From Bradyrhizobium sp. CCBAU 53338 (lineage in GTDB: Bacteria > Pseudomonadota > Alphaproteobacteria > Rhizobiales > Xanthobacteraceae), in contig NZ_CP030048.1 of the NCBI RefSeq assembly GCF_015291665.1, positions 2,542,001 to 2,606,000 of the forward strand: DNA of 64,000 bases, given 5' to 3'. The notes beneath the pieces are model-generated. The model was not told the DNA's origin and searched no databases. It worked only from the letters and a program-made list of their open reading frames with translations. Of this stretch, positions 47,634 to 56,504 are shown piece after piece; within the stretch, counting starts at the first letter, position 1, and each line of letters opens with the position of its first letter. The position numbers and the translations under genes are program-made.

Positions 47634-48863
47634 TTACGCCTTCCGCATGGTGAGCGCGAGGCCGAGGTCGATCGCGAGCGCCAGCACCACGGCGGCGCCG
47701 CCGAGGCCGAACAGAACCAGATAATCGCCGCCGGTGTTCGCGTAGATCCAGGAGAAGCCGTAGGCTGCGGCAGCCTGGAACAGCGCAAAGCTGGTGGTGG
47801 CGTGGCTCCACGTCGCGCGCTGCTGCTCGGTGGGGTGCGGGACAAGTTCGTGGATGCGTCCAAGCACTAGCGGCACGATGCCGGGCGTGAAGCCACCGAC
47901 AGCCACGCTTGACACGATCAACGACACCGGGGCGGTACTCACTGTGGGAAGCAGCACGGCGGCCGCCTCGATCAGAAAGGCCGCGCGCAACGCTGGTCCG
48001 AATCCCGAGCGGTCGCCGAGATGGCCGGTGACGAGCGGTCCGACGATCGCGCCGAGGCCATAGAGCACCCAGTAGCGCGATCCCGCCGCAATGCCCTGGC
48101 CGAGGCCGCGTGCGATGAAGTCGACTATGAAGACCATATGCGGCACCAGCGCGATTGCGTTGAGCCCATACTGGATCAGCAGCGCACGGGTGGCGGCCGA
48201 AGTCTGACGCTGCTTCGCATGATGCGAAGCTGCTGCGTCAGTCCTGGTGTCCGCCGGCCAATTCCACCAGTTCGTGAGCGTCAACACGGCCGAGAGCGAG
48301 CCGAGCCCATACCAGCTCTGCTGCAAGCCTTGTTGCAGCAGTAGCGGTACCAGCGTGCCCGATGCCGCAACGCCGAGGCCAACGCCGGCAAAGATCACGC
48401 CGCCGACGATGCCGCGCCGGGCGGGCGAAGTGCGAGGCAGAATGACGGAAGCCGCCAGCACCATGATGATTCCGCCGGTCAGCCCGGAGAGGAAGCGCCA
48501 GCCGAAGAACCAGATGAAGGATACCGGCGCAGAGCTGGCAAAGAAGGAGAGGGTGGCAAGCAGCATCATTGCCCGCAACGAGCGGACTGCACCGATCCGC
48601 GCTGCGACGGCCCGCGCAGCGAGTGCGCCGGCGAGATAGCCTGCGAGATTTGCCGCGCCGAGATAGACGACGTCGGAGGCGCTGAACCACTTTGCCGCGA
48701 TCAGCGCCGGGATCAGCGGTGTGTAGGAGAAGCGCGCGAGGCCAAGTCCGACCAGCGAGGCGGAAAGACCCGCCACGGCATACCGCCAAGTTGATTGTGA
48801 ATCTGATCCCGGCTGCTGATGCAGCCGGGCCTCCAAGTATTGCTTCGTATTTGCGTTGGTCAT
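47634..48863 (-). CDS. MFS transporter (YbfB/YjiJ family)
   Basis: 409 residues with twelve membrane segments (AVAGLSASLVGLGLARFSYT at the start, typical of this family). Its single-protein MFS layout is standard. It is downstream of the SDR gene on the minus strand (60 bases) and so probably in one operon with it, possibly controlled by the divergent LysR regulator. Substrate unknown. Confidence 0.8.
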   Translation of the reverse strand: MTNANTKQYLEARLHQQPGSDSQSTWRYAVAGLSASLVGLGLARFSYTPLIPALIAAKWFSASDVVYLGAANLAGYLAGALAARAVAARIGAVRSLRAMMLLATLSFFASSAPVSFIWFFGWRFLSGLTGGIIMVLAASVILPRTSPARRGIVGGVIFAGVGLGVAASGTLVPLLLQQGLQQSWYGLGSLSAVLTLTNWWNWPADTRTDAAASHHAKQRQTSAATRALLIQYGLNAIALVPHMVFIVDFIARGLGQGIAAGSRYWVLYGLGAIVGPLVTGHLGDRSGFGPALRAAFLIEAAAVLLPTVSTAPVSLIVSSVAVGGFTPGIVPLVLGRIHELVPHPTEQQRATWSHATTSFALFQAAAAYGFSWIYANTGGDYLVLFGLGGAAVVLALAIDLGLALTMRKA

Positions 48864-48923
48864 CTTGTCCTCCTGCGCGGAACGGCGCGCGGATCATGCT
48901 CTCTGGCTAGTGCGGCTCCGCGG

Positions 48924-49634
48924 TCAGTGGCCGGCGCTCTGGCCACCATCGACATGCAGGATCTCGCCAGTGACGAAGGACGCACCCTCCAGATAGAGCA
49001 CGGCATCGACGATGTCGGACATCTCGCCCATGTGGCCGACCGGGTGCATCGCGCCGAGCTGGGCGTGCGTCGACGCCGGATGCATCGGCGACTTGATGAT
49101 CCCTGGCGCAACCGCGTTCACGCGGATGCCGCGCTTGGCATATTCGATTGCGAGCGACTTGGTCGCGGCGTTCAATCCACCCTTGCTCAGCGAGGCCAGC
49201 ACCGAGGGCACGTTCGAATTGGCCTGATCGACCAGCGTGGTGGTGATCTGGACGATGTGGCCAGACCCCTGCTTCTCCATCTCGGCGATAGCGAGCTGGG
49301 TGATGTTGAAGAAGCCCGCGACGTTGGTGCCCATCACGGCCGCGTAGTCCTCGGCGGTGTATTGCGTGAACGGTTTTGCGACGAAGATGCCGGCATTGTT
49401 GACCAGCGTGTCGACGCGGCCGAAGCGTGCGACCGCCTGTGCAACCACGCGCTCGGCCGTTTTCCGGTCGGCGATGTCGCCAGCAATGGCGAGAACGTCG
49501 TCATCGCTCGACGGCTTGATCGACCTCGCGGTCGCGACTATGCGATAATTGCGATCGCGAAAACCCTGGACCAGAGCGGCGCCGATGCCCTGCGATGCAC
49601 CGGTGATGATGGCAACCTTCTGTTCGATACCCAT
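48924..49634 (-). CDS. Short-chain dehydrogenase/reductase-like protein with altered catalytic residues
   Basis: 236 residues. The cofactor motif AIITGASQGIGAAL and the NNAG motif (LVNNAGIFVAK) are normal. Where SDRs have Ser followed by YxxxK, this protein reads VQITTTL and then NVPSVLASLSKGGLNAATKS, so the catalytic Tyr position is Ala while the Lys remains. Either catalysis uses another residue or the protein binds NAD(P)H without classical reduction. It is the first gene of an operon with the MFS transporter. Confidence 0.8.
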   Translation of the reverse strand: MGIEQKVAIITGASQGIGAALVQGFRDRNYRIVATARSIKPSSDDDVLAIAGDIADRKTAERVVAQAVARFGRVDTLVNNAGIFVAKPFTQYTAEDYAAVMGTNVAGFFNITQLAIAEMEKQGSGHIVQITTTLVDQANSNVPSVLASLSKGGLNAATKSLAIEYAKRGIRVNAVAPGIIKSPMHPASTHAQLGAMHPVGHMGEMSDIVDAVLYLEGASFVTGEILHVDGGQSAGH

Positions 49635-49710
49635 GACGGGCTCCTGTTGTTGATCCGTGCCAGCGCTGGCTGGCGTGGAGTTGAGGTACGCCCCGGCAGC
49701 CCGGCTGCGA

Positions 49711-49749
49711 ATACGCGCTGTCCGGCAGACACTCTTTCGCGGCGCGTAT
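49711..49749. promoter_or_regulatory. Inverted repeat in the LysR/SDR divergent gap
   Basis: ATACGCGC (49711-49718) and GCGCGTAT (49742-49749) form a perfect 8-bp dyad with 23-base spacing, within the 201-base gap between the SDR and LysR genes. It is a candidate site for the LysR-type regulator acting on both promoters. Confidence 0.4.
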
Positions 49750-49835
49750 GAATGCCGGACGGGCGCCTGGCGGCAGTTGTCGCGGTTGGCGCGAGCGCTT
49801 AGTTTGCCGGTGGATTTTCAGGGTGGCGAGCAGGC

Positions 49836-50759
49836 ATGGATCGTCTGGATGCGATGAAGGTGTTCGTCCTTGCGGTGGACGAGGGCAGCCTCGCGGCGGC
49901 GGGCCGAAAGCTCGGCCGGTCACCGGCGGCGGTCAGTCGCGCAATCGCCTTTCTCGAAGAGCGGGTCGGCGCCGAGTTGCTGCATCGGACCACCCGATCG
50001 ATCAAGCTGAGTGAGGATGGCGAACGCTACGTCGCGGTCTGCCGCCGCGTGCTGACCGAGCTGGAAGAGGCCGACGACATCGCGGCCGGGCCGCGAACCG
50101 CGCCACGCGGCCTGCTCACGCTCACGGCTCCTGTGGTCTCGGGCGAGATGGTGCTGCGGCCGATCCTCGATGCGTTCCTCGACGCCTATCCGACGGTGTC
50201 GGCAAGGCTTCTGCTGTTCGACCGCGCGGTCAATCTGATCGAGGAGGGCGTCGATATCGCGCTGCGCATCGGGCCGCTTGCGGATTCGGCGATGGTTGCG
50301 ATGCGGGTCGGAGAGATAAGCCGCGTTGTGGTGGCCGCGCCGCGCTATCTGAAGCAGCATCCGCACATCACCGAGCCCGGCGATCTCGCAAAACACCAGA
50401 TCGTGGCGATGGCTCACCTTCCGAATTCGTGGACCTTTGCGCCGCAAGCGGGCTCATCGGTGCCGCGAACGGTCCAGTTCACGCCGCGCTTCACGGTCAA
50501 CAGCACCTATGCGGCGGTGGCCTCCGCGGTTTCAGGGCGCGGCGTTGCGCGGATGTATTCGTACCAGGTCGCCGAGCAGGTCGCGCGCGGCGAGCTCGAA
50601 ATCGTGCTGGCGAGCGACGAGGATCCGGAGATGCCGGCACATCTGATCGCCCCGCAGGGTCGGCTCTCGGTGCCCAAGGTGCGGGCCTTCACCGATTTCG
50701 CCGTGCCCCGGCTGAAGAAGCACTTTGCGCAGCTCAAGAAGAGCCTCAAGGCGCACTAG
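49836..50759 (+). CDS. LysR-family transcriptional regulator
   Basis: 307 residues. The N-terminal winged HTH (MDRLDAMKVFVLAVDEGSLA, then AAGRKLGRSPAAVSRAIAFL) is followed by a LysR substrate-binding domain (GLLTLTAPVVSGEMVLRPIL). It belongs to the large DsdC/AaeR-like branch of regulators (MDRLDAM start). Divergent from the SDR-MFS operon, which it likely controls in response to a small molecule. Confidence 0.9.
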   Translation: MDRLDAMKVFVLAVDEGSLAAAGRKLGRSPAAVSRAIAFLEERVGAELLHRTTRSIKLSEDGERYVAVCRRVLTELEEADDIAAGPRTAPRGLLTLTAPVVSGEMVLRPILDAFLDAYPTVSARLLLFDRAVNLIEEGVDIALRIGPLADSAMVAMRVGEISRVVVAAPRYLKQHPHITEPGDLAKHQIVAMAHLPNSWTFAPQAGSSVPRTVQFTPRFTVNSTYAAVASAVSGRGVARMYSYQVAEQVARGELEIVLASDEDPEMPAHLIAPQGRLSVPKVRAFTDFAVPRLKKHFAQLKKSLKAH

Positions 50760-50911
50760 ACATTTCGGTCGCAGCGCGACTGCCAATGCGTGGTTTTGCG
50801 TATGCGGCCGCCGGGCTGAATCGGCGATGGTTTAGAACGGTTAACGCGGGATTAACGGATGAGTCCTAGCGTGTTCCGGCCGGGGTTACTCGCAAGGCCG
50901 AGGTGAGCCCA

Positions 50912-51067
50912 ATGGAAGCCCAGAAGATCGCGGTCGACGCCGTCGTCGCGCTGACCGATTGCGACCGCGACGCCGTCATCGCCTTTATCCGCCGGCTCTA
51001 TCTTGCTGGCGTCACCGATCCCAAGCGGCTGACCTTCAAGGGTCTTCAGGCGCTGTCCCGGGCGTAA
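50912..51067 (+). CDS. Small conserved-type hypothetical protein (51 residues)
   Basis: ATG at 50912 with GAGGTGA five bases upstream; 51 codons then TAA at 51065. The peptide (MEAQKIAVDAVVALTDCDRD, then AVIAFIRRLYLAGVTDPKRL, ending KGLQALSRA) is a compact, mostly helical and charged sequence with good GC codon bias. I know no function. It stands alone between the LysR and LpxO-like genes. Confidence 0.55.
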   Translation: MEAQKIAVDAVVALTDCDRDAVIAFIRRLYLAGVTDPKRLTFKGLQALSRA

Positions 51068-51208
51068 TTCGGTTCGTTTCGGTCCGTTTTCGCCCCGGTT
51101 CCATCCCCAAACTCCCCCGAGCGTGGCCGCAACCCCCGGTGAATATCTTGCCGGTGAGGGCGCCGCGGGTTACACGACACCTCGGCTGGGTCACTTGGGA
51201 TTGGGGAA

Positions 51209-52138
51209 ATGCTGAAACAGCTTTTTGCGCCGCAACTCGTCATTTTGTATGTGCTTGCGGCATCGACCATTTACGTTCACTTCCGCGGCAAGCAGCGGCT
51301 GCGCTTCGCGCGCCAGCTTGGCGATCACTCGACCTATCTCGCGCCCTACAATGTGCTGATGTATGCCGGGTCGGCGGTGCCGAACAAGCCGGTGATCTCG
51401 GTCGAGCAGTTTCCGGAATTGAAGCCACTCAGCGAGAACTGGGAGACCATTCGCGACGAGGCCGTGCGCCTGTTCGACGAAGGTTTCATCCGCGCGGCAG
51501 CGAAGAATAACGATTGGGGCTTCTACTCGTTCTTCAAGAGCGGCTGGAAGCGCTTTTACCTGAAATGGTACGACGACTTCCTGCCCTCGGCGAACACGCT
51601 GTGCCCGAAGACGGTGGAACTGCTCAAGTCGATCCCGAGCGTGCACGGCGCGATGTTCGCCATGCTGCCTCCCGGTGGCAAGCTCGGCGCGCACCGCGAT
51701 CCCTTTGCCGGCTCGCTGCGCTACCACCTCGGCCTCGTCACGCCGAACTCGAACAAGTGCCGCATCCTGGTCGACGGCGTCGAATGCGTCTGGCGCGACG
51801 GCGAGGCCTTCATGTTCGACGAAACCTTCATCCACAGCGCCGAGAACCAGACCGACGTCAATCGCATCATCCTGTTCTGCGACGTCGAACGCCCGATGAA
51901 GTTCGGCTTCATGACCGCGATCAACCGCTGGGTCAGCCATCACATCGTCAAGGCGTCCGCGACCCAGAACGTCGAGGGCGAGAATGTCGGCGTGCTCAAC
52001 AAGGTGTTCGGCAAGCTCTACGAGATCCATCTCGGCAGCCGCAAGGTCAAGGAGTGGAATCGCAACGTCTACTACACGCTGAAGTACTCGCTGACGGCGC
52101 TGATCCTCGGCCTGATCGTGTTTTCGGCGTTGAAGTAG
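51209..52138 (+). CDS. Aspartyl/asparaginyl beta-hydroxylase family (LpxO-like) dioxygenase
   Basis: 309 residues. An N-terminal hydrophobic anchor (LFAPQLVILYVLAASTIYVH) and a C-terminal hydrophobic segment (YSLTALILGLIVFSALK) bracket an Fe(II)/2-oxoglutarate core with His162 and Asp164 (LGAHRDPFAG), His209 (ETFIHSAEN) and a 2-oxoglutarate-binding Arg after it (VNRIILF). Size and anchors match LpxO, which 2-hydroxylates the acyl chain of lipid A. In a rhizobial setting, lipid A or hopanoid-linked modification is plausible but inferred. Confidence 0.8.
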   Translation: MLKQLFAPQLVILYVLAASTIYVHFRGKQRLRFARQLGDHSTYLAPYNVLMYAGSAVPNKPVISVEQFPELKPLSENWETIRDEAVRLFDEGFIRAAAKNNDWGFYSFFKSGWKRFYLKWYDDFLPSANTLCPKTVELLKSIPSVHGAMFAMLPPGGKLGAHRDPFAGSLRYHLGLVTPNSNKCRILVDGVECVWRDGEAFMFDETFIHSAENQTDVNRIILFCDVERPMKFGFMTAINRWVSHHIVKASATQNVEGENVGVLNKVFGKLYEIHLGSRKVKEWNRNVYYTLKYSLTALILGLIVFSALK

Positions 52139-52172
52139 TTGCCGTGCGGTTGCGACGTATCTGGAGCAGGCG

Positions 52173-52631
52173 ATGACTTCGTTGCCGACCGCCGACACCA
52201 AGACGGGTGAATTCTTCCGCCGTTGGCTTGAAACCTTCTCAGGCTATGTTCGCGAGGTTGACTACGCTTCGGCAAGGCCGCTCTTTCATCCGGACGTCCT
52301 TGCCTTCGGCACGCATAACGACGTCATCCCTGGGCTCGACCAATGGGTCACCACGCAATGGGACAATGTCTGGCCGAATACGAGCGACTTCCGCTTCGTC
52401 CTCGATCAAACTGCGGTCCTGGCGTCCCCGGACGGCGCGATGGCGACCGTGATCGCGCCGTGGACGAGCACGGGCTATCATCCCGACGGCAGCATGTTTC
52501 CGCGTCCGGGCCGTGCGACCATGATCTTTTCAAGGAATGGCGATGGCTGGCTGTGCGTGCATTCGCACATGTCGCTCAATCGCGGTGTTCCGCAGGCAAG
52601 CCATGCCAGTCGGCCGGTGAAGGCCTGGTAG
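52173..52631 (+). CDS. SnoaL/NTF2-fold protein of unknown role
   Basis: 152 residues with the alpha+beta cone pattern: an early helix (EFFRRWLETFSGYVREVDYA), strands ending IAPWTSTGYHPDGSMFPRPG, and a final RATMIFSRNGDGWLCVHSH strand pair. It resembles DUF4440/ketosteroid-isomerase-like proteins, whose pocket binds small hydrophobic ligands. No catalytic residues can be assigned. It follows the LpxO-like gene by 34 bases on the same strand. Confidence 0.7.
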   Translation: MTSLPTADTKTGEFFRRWLETFSGYVREVDYASARPLFHPDVLAFGTHNDVIPGLDQWVTTQWDNVWPNTSDFRFVLDQTAVLASPDGAMATVIAPWTSTGYHPDGSMFPRPGRATMIFSRNGDGWLCVHSHMSLNRGVPQASHASRPVKAW

Positions 52632-52658
52632 ATCGCGATCACATGTTTGAAACGCCAA

Positions 52659-52692
52659 AGGCCCCGGACACGTCCGGGGCCTTTTGATTTTT
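52659..52692. terminator. Bidirectional Rho-independent terminator
   Basis: The stem AAAGGCCCCGGAC / TCCGGGGCCTTTT with a 3-4 base loop has an A-run on one side and a T-run on the other. It lies between the ends of the convergent NTF2-like (+) and fumarylacetoacetate-hydrolase-like (-) genes. Confidence 0.85.
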
Positions 52693-52706
52693 GGTCGTTG
52701 CGCTGC

Positions 52707-53408
52707 CTATTCCGGCTGGCCGATGCTCACCTTTAGCGTGCCGACGCCGTCGACGCCGCATTCGAGCTTGTCGCCGGGCTGGAGCTGCGACACGCCGGCC
52801 GGCGTGCCCGTCATGATGATGTCGCCGGCAGCAAGCTTCACCTGCTGGGAAAGCTGCCAGATCGTCTCCGGCACGTTCCAGATCATCTGCTCGAGGTCGC
52901 CCGTCTGGGCTTCCTTGCCGTTGACCGTGAGCCAGATCCTGCCCTTGGTGGGATGGCCGATCTTCGAGGCCGGCTGCACCGCGGAGGCGGGCGCGGAGCC
53001 GTCGAACGACTTGCCGATCTCCCACGGGCGCTCCTTCTTGCGCGAGGCGATCTGGAGGTCGCGGCGGGTCAGGTCGATGCCGACGGCGTAGCCGTAGACG
53101 TGGTCGAGTGCCTTCTCGGCGGGAATGTTCAGCCCGCCGCTCTTCAGCGCGACGATCAACTCGACCTCGTGATGCAGATCCTTGGTCAGCGGCGGGTAGG
53201 GGATGGTGGCGCCATCCGGCACCAGCATGTCGGCGTGCTTGGCGAAGAAGAACGGCGGGGCGCGCTCGTCATTGCCCATCTCGCGGATGTGCTCGAGATA
53301 GTTGCGGCCGACGCACCAGATGCGGCGCACCGGAAAACGGCCGGTCTCGCCCACGACGGGAAGCGAAGCCTGGGGCGGAAGCGGGATGACGTAGGAGGCG
53401 GCGTTCAT
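52707..53408 (-). CDS. Fumarylacetoacetate hydrolase-family protein
   Basis: 233 residues. The segments RIWCVGRNYLEHIREMG, HHEVELIVALKSGG (metal-binding Glu pair) and VYGYAVGIDLTRRDLQ are family hallmarks, with GDIIMTGTPAGVSQLQPGDK at the C-terminus. Members hydrolyse or decarboxylate acylpyruvates such as fumarylpyruvate (NagK), maleylpyruvate or 2-hydroxyhepta-dienedioate in aromatic ring cleavage. The exact substrate is not assigned. It lies 36 bases downstream of the MsbA-like exporter on the same strand. Confidence 0.88.
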   Translation of the reverse strand: MNAASYVIPLPPQASLPVVGETGRFPVRRIWCVGRNYLEHIREMGNDERAPPFFFAKHADMLVPDGATIPYPPLTKDLHHEVELIVALKSGGLNIPAEKALDHVYGYAVGIDLTRRDLQIASRKKERPWEIGKSFDGSAPASAVQPASKIGHPTKGRIWLTVNGKEAQTGDLEQMIWNVPETIWQLSQQVKLAAGDIIMTGTPAGVSQLQPGDKLECGVDGVGTLKVSIGQPE

Positions 53409-53444
53409 GAAGCGGTCTCGCTGCTCTTGGGTTGAGAAGGAACT

Positions 53445-55247
53445 CTATGCGGTTGCGCTGACCGGCGCCAGAGCGCCGGCGTCGTGATGTTGCAGGCGGA
53501 AGAATGAGGCGTAGCGGCCGGAGCGGCGCAGGAGCTCGTCATGCCGGCCCTGCTCGACGATCTCACCGCCTTCGACCACGAGAATGCTGTCTGCGTGCAT
53601 GATGGTGTGCAGCCGGTGCGCGATCACGATGGTGGTACGGTTCCGGCACAGATGCTCGATCGCCTCCTGCACCTGCCGCTCGGACTCGGAATCGAGCGCG
53701 GCGGTGGCTTCGTCCAGCAGGATGATCGGCGCGTCCTTGATCAGCGCGCGCGCCACCGCGATGCGCTGGCGCTGACCGCCGGAGAGCTGCGTGCCGTGCT
53801 CGCCGACCGGGGTGTCGTAGCCGAGCGGGAAGCCCATGATGAAATCATGCGCGCAGGCGGCCTCCGCGGCCTCGATGATCTCGTTCTCGCTCGCGCCAGG
53901 CTTGCCGAAGGCGATGTTGTTGCGGATGGTGTCCCGGAACAGATAGACGTCCTGGCCGACATAGGCGGTCTGCGCCCTCAGCGATTTGCGCGAGACCGCG
54001 CCGATCGACTGGCCATCGATCACGATGTCGCCCTGCGTCACCTCGTAGAAGCGCAGCAGCAGCGCCAGCACGGTCGACTTGCCGCCGCCGGACGGCCCGA
54101 CCAGCGCGGTGACCTTGCCGGGCTCGGCGACGAAGCTCATGCGGTTGAGCACGGTCTCGCCCGAGCGGTAGGAGAAGCTGACGTCGCGCAGCTCGATCCG
54201 CGCATCGGACAGCTTCAGCGCAGGCTTGTCGTCGTCGGAATGCTCGCTCGCGGGGCTGTCGACCACCTCCAGCAGCATGCGCGCGCCGACGAGCTGGCTG
54301 TTGAGATCGATGTTGAGTCGCGCCAGCCGCTTGGCCGGCTCGGTCGCCATCAGGAACGCGGTCATGAAGGAGAAGAACGCGCCGGGCGTGGCGTTGAGCG
54401 CGACCACGCTGTAGCCGCCGTAGAGCAGGCAGCCGGCGACCGCGAAGCCGCCGAGCATTTCCATCAGCGGGTTGGAGCGGTTGGCGACGCGGGCCATCTT
54501 GTTGGCGTTGCGCTCGACGATCGCGATGTTCTCGTCGATGCGGCCCTGCATGGTGTCTTCGAGCGTGAACGCCTTGACGGTGCGGATGCCTTGCAGCGAT
54601 TCCTGCATCGTCTCGAGAATGTCGGCGGTGCCGGTGAACTGGTTATAGGCGAGGCCCTTGATGCGCTTGACCAGCTTGCGCAGCACCAGCATCGCCGGCG
54701 GCACCGCGACGAGGCCGATCAGCGACATCAGCGGATCCTGCCACACCATCACGCCGATCATCGCGAGCAGCATCAACAGGTCGCGCCCGATCGCGTTGAC
54801 AAGCATGTTGAGGACGTCGGTGATCGATTTCGCGCCGGCCGTCAGGCGCGCCAGGAATTCCGAGGAGTGCCGCTCGGAGAAGAAGCCGACGCTCTCGCGC
54901 ATAAGTTTGGCGAACAGCTGACGCTGGTTGGTGGCGAGGATGGCGTTGCTGATCTTGGTCAGGATCACCATGTGGCCGTAGGTCGCCACGCCCTTGATGA
55001 AGAGCAGGATCACCGTGATGCCGGAGAACATCGCGATACCGGGGATGTTCTTGTCGACATAGGCCTGGTTGATGACCTGGCCGAGCACATAGGTCGCGCC
55101 CGCGGTCGCACCTGCGGCGAGTGCCATCAGCGAAAAGGCCACGAGGTAGCGCCGCCAATAGACGACGCCCTGTTCCATGACCAGGCGGCGAACGAGGGCT
55201 ATCGCCGCATAGGGATCGTCGGTGATTTTCTTTGGAAACTGAGCCAT
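53445..55247 (-). CDS. MsbA-like ABC exporter (fused membrane and ATPase domains)
   Basis: 600 residues: one six-helix ABC transmembrane domain (about 30-325), then a C-terminal ATPase with Walker A GPSGGGKSTV, signature LSGGQRQRIAVARAL, Walker B IILLDEATAALDS, and H-loop IVIAHRLHTI. It is a half-transporter that dimerises. The MsbA/LipidA-exporter subfamily fits the surrounding LPS genes (LpxO-like to one side, galE and core genes to the other), so flipping of a lipid A-core species is a reasonable inference. Confidence 0.85.
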   Translation of the reverse strand: MAQFPKKITDDPYAAIALVRRLVMEQGVVYWRRYLVAFSLMALAAGATAGATYVLGQVINQAYVDKNIPGIAMFSGITVILLFIKGVATYGHMVILTKISNAILATNQRQLFAKLMRESVGFFSERHSSEFLARLTAGAKSITDVLNMLVNAIGRDLLMLLAMIGVMVWQDPLMSLIGLVAVPPAMLVLRKLVKRIKGLAYNQFTGTADILETMQESLQGIRTVKAFTLEDTMQGRIDENIAIVERNANKMARVANRSNPLMEMLGGFAVAGCLLYGGYSVVALNATPGAFFSFMTAFLMATEPAKRLARLNIDLNSQLVGARMLLEVVDSPASEHSDDDKPALKLSDARIELRDVSFSYRSGETVLNRMSFVAEPGKVTALVGPSGGGKSTVLALLLRFYEVTQGDIVIDGQSIGAVSRKSLRAQTAYVGQDVYLFRDTIRNNIAFGKPGASENEIIEAAEAACAHDFIMGFPLGYDTPVGEHGTQLSGGQRQRIAVARALIKDAPIILLDEATAALDSESERQVQEAIEHLCRNRTTIVIAHRLHTIMHADSILVVEGGEIVEQGRHDELLRRSGRYASFFRLQHHDAGALAPVSATA

Positions 55248-55364
55248 CCGGTGTCCATTGACGGCGCAGGAAAAGCCTGCCCGCGCGTCAGGGATCGAAT
55301 GGCCTCTGTGCCCGCTAAAGCTGCGGTTTTCAAGCCCAATTAAGGGCTTGCGCAGGGGCGGATT

Positions 55365-56378
55365 TTAGGCCGAGACGGCGTGGCGCAACTCGCCATGGCG
55401 CTCGCGGAACAGCTTGTCCTCCCAGGCCAGCGCATGCGCCGCAATGGTCTCGAGGTCCTCGTATTGCGGCCTCCAGTCGAGCAGGCCGCGGATGCGGCTG
55501 GTGTCGGCGACCATGGTCATGATGTCGCCGGGCCGGCGCGGGGCGTATTGCACCGCGAAGCTGCGGCCCGAGACCCGGCGCACCGCGTCGATGGTTTCCA
55601 GCACCGAATAGCCGCGGCCATAGCCGCAGTTCAGCGTCGTCGAGGCGCCGCCGTTGCGCAGGTAAGCGAGGGCGGAGCGATGCGCCTGCGACAGGTCCGT
55701 GACGTGGATGAAGTCGCGGATGCAGCTGCCGTCCTGGGTCGGATAGTCGGTGCCGAACACGTCGATCTTGGCGCGCTGGCCGGTCGCGGCTTCCACCGCG
55801 ATCTTGAGCAGATGCGTCGCGCCGACGGTGGCAAGCCCGATGCGCGCCTGCGGATCGGCGCCGGCGACGTTGAAGTAGCGCAAGGTCACGTACTGCATGC
55901 CGTAGGCGGCGGCGACGTCGTGCAGCATGATCTCGGTCATCAGCTTCGACGAACCGTACGGCGACAGCGGCCGCGTCGGCGCGTGCTCGGGCACCGGCAC
56001 CTGATCCGGATTGCCGTAGACGGCGGCGGTCGATGAGAAGATGAAACGGTTGATGCCGCGCTTGACTGCGACGTTGAGCAAATTGCGAGCGGTCGTGAAA
56101 TTGTTGCGGTAGTAGCCGAGCGGATCGCGCATCGAATCCGGCACGACCACCGAGCCCGCGAAATGAACGATGCTTTCGATGTCGTGCTGGGCGATCACGC
56201 CCTCGAGCAGGTTCTCGTCGCCGGCATCGCCGATGAACAGCGGCACGCCCTCAGGCAGATAGGCCGAGAACCCGGTGGAGAGATCGTCGATCACGACGAC
56301 GTCCTCGCCGGCTTCCGCCAGCGCCAGAACCGTGTGACTTCCGATATAGCCGGCGCCGCCGGTGACTAGCACAGTCAT
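55365..56378 (-). CDS. galE: UDP-glucose 4-epimerase
   Basis: 337 residues, standard GalE length. The NAD motif is MTVLVTGGAGYIGSHTVLAL, the serine strand IFSSTAAVYGNP, and the YxxxK in SPYGSSKLMTE. LRYFNVAGADPQ and DGSCIRDFIHVTDLS are family signatures. It interconverts UDP-glucose and UDP-galactose, feeding galactose into LPS or exopolysaccharide. It is divergent from the following glycosyltransferase. Confidence 0.93.
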   Translation of the reverse strand: MTVLVTGGAGYIGSHTVLALAEAGEDVVVIDDLSTGFSAYLPEGVPLFIGDAGDENLLEGVIAQHDIESIVHFAGSVVVPDSMRDPLGYYRNNFTTARNLLNVAVKRGINRFIFSSTAAVYGNPDQVPVPEHAPTRPLSPYGSSKLMTEIMLHDVAAAYGMQYVTLRYFNVAGADPQARIGLATVGATHLLKIAVEAATGQRAKIDVFGTDYPTQDGSCIRDFIHVTDLSQAHRSALAYLRNGGASTTLNCGYGRGYSVLETIDAVRRVSGRSFAVQYAPRRPGDIMTMVADTSRIRGLLDWRPQYEDLETIAAHALAWEDKLFRERHGELRHAVSA

Positions 56379-56504
56379 GATCTCACCCGTCTTCGATCAA
56401 CGCGCCAAGCTAACGTTTGCGTGGTGAAGAGGGGGTATCGGCAGCCCTGAACTGGTCACTATGCTTAATGTTGCGTATAGGGGACGCACCAAACGGAGCA
56501 TAAC

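Noticed and set aside
53541..55343. 600-codon plus-strand open frame over the MsbA-like gene
   Set aside because: Shadow frame; the minus strand carries every ABC motif.
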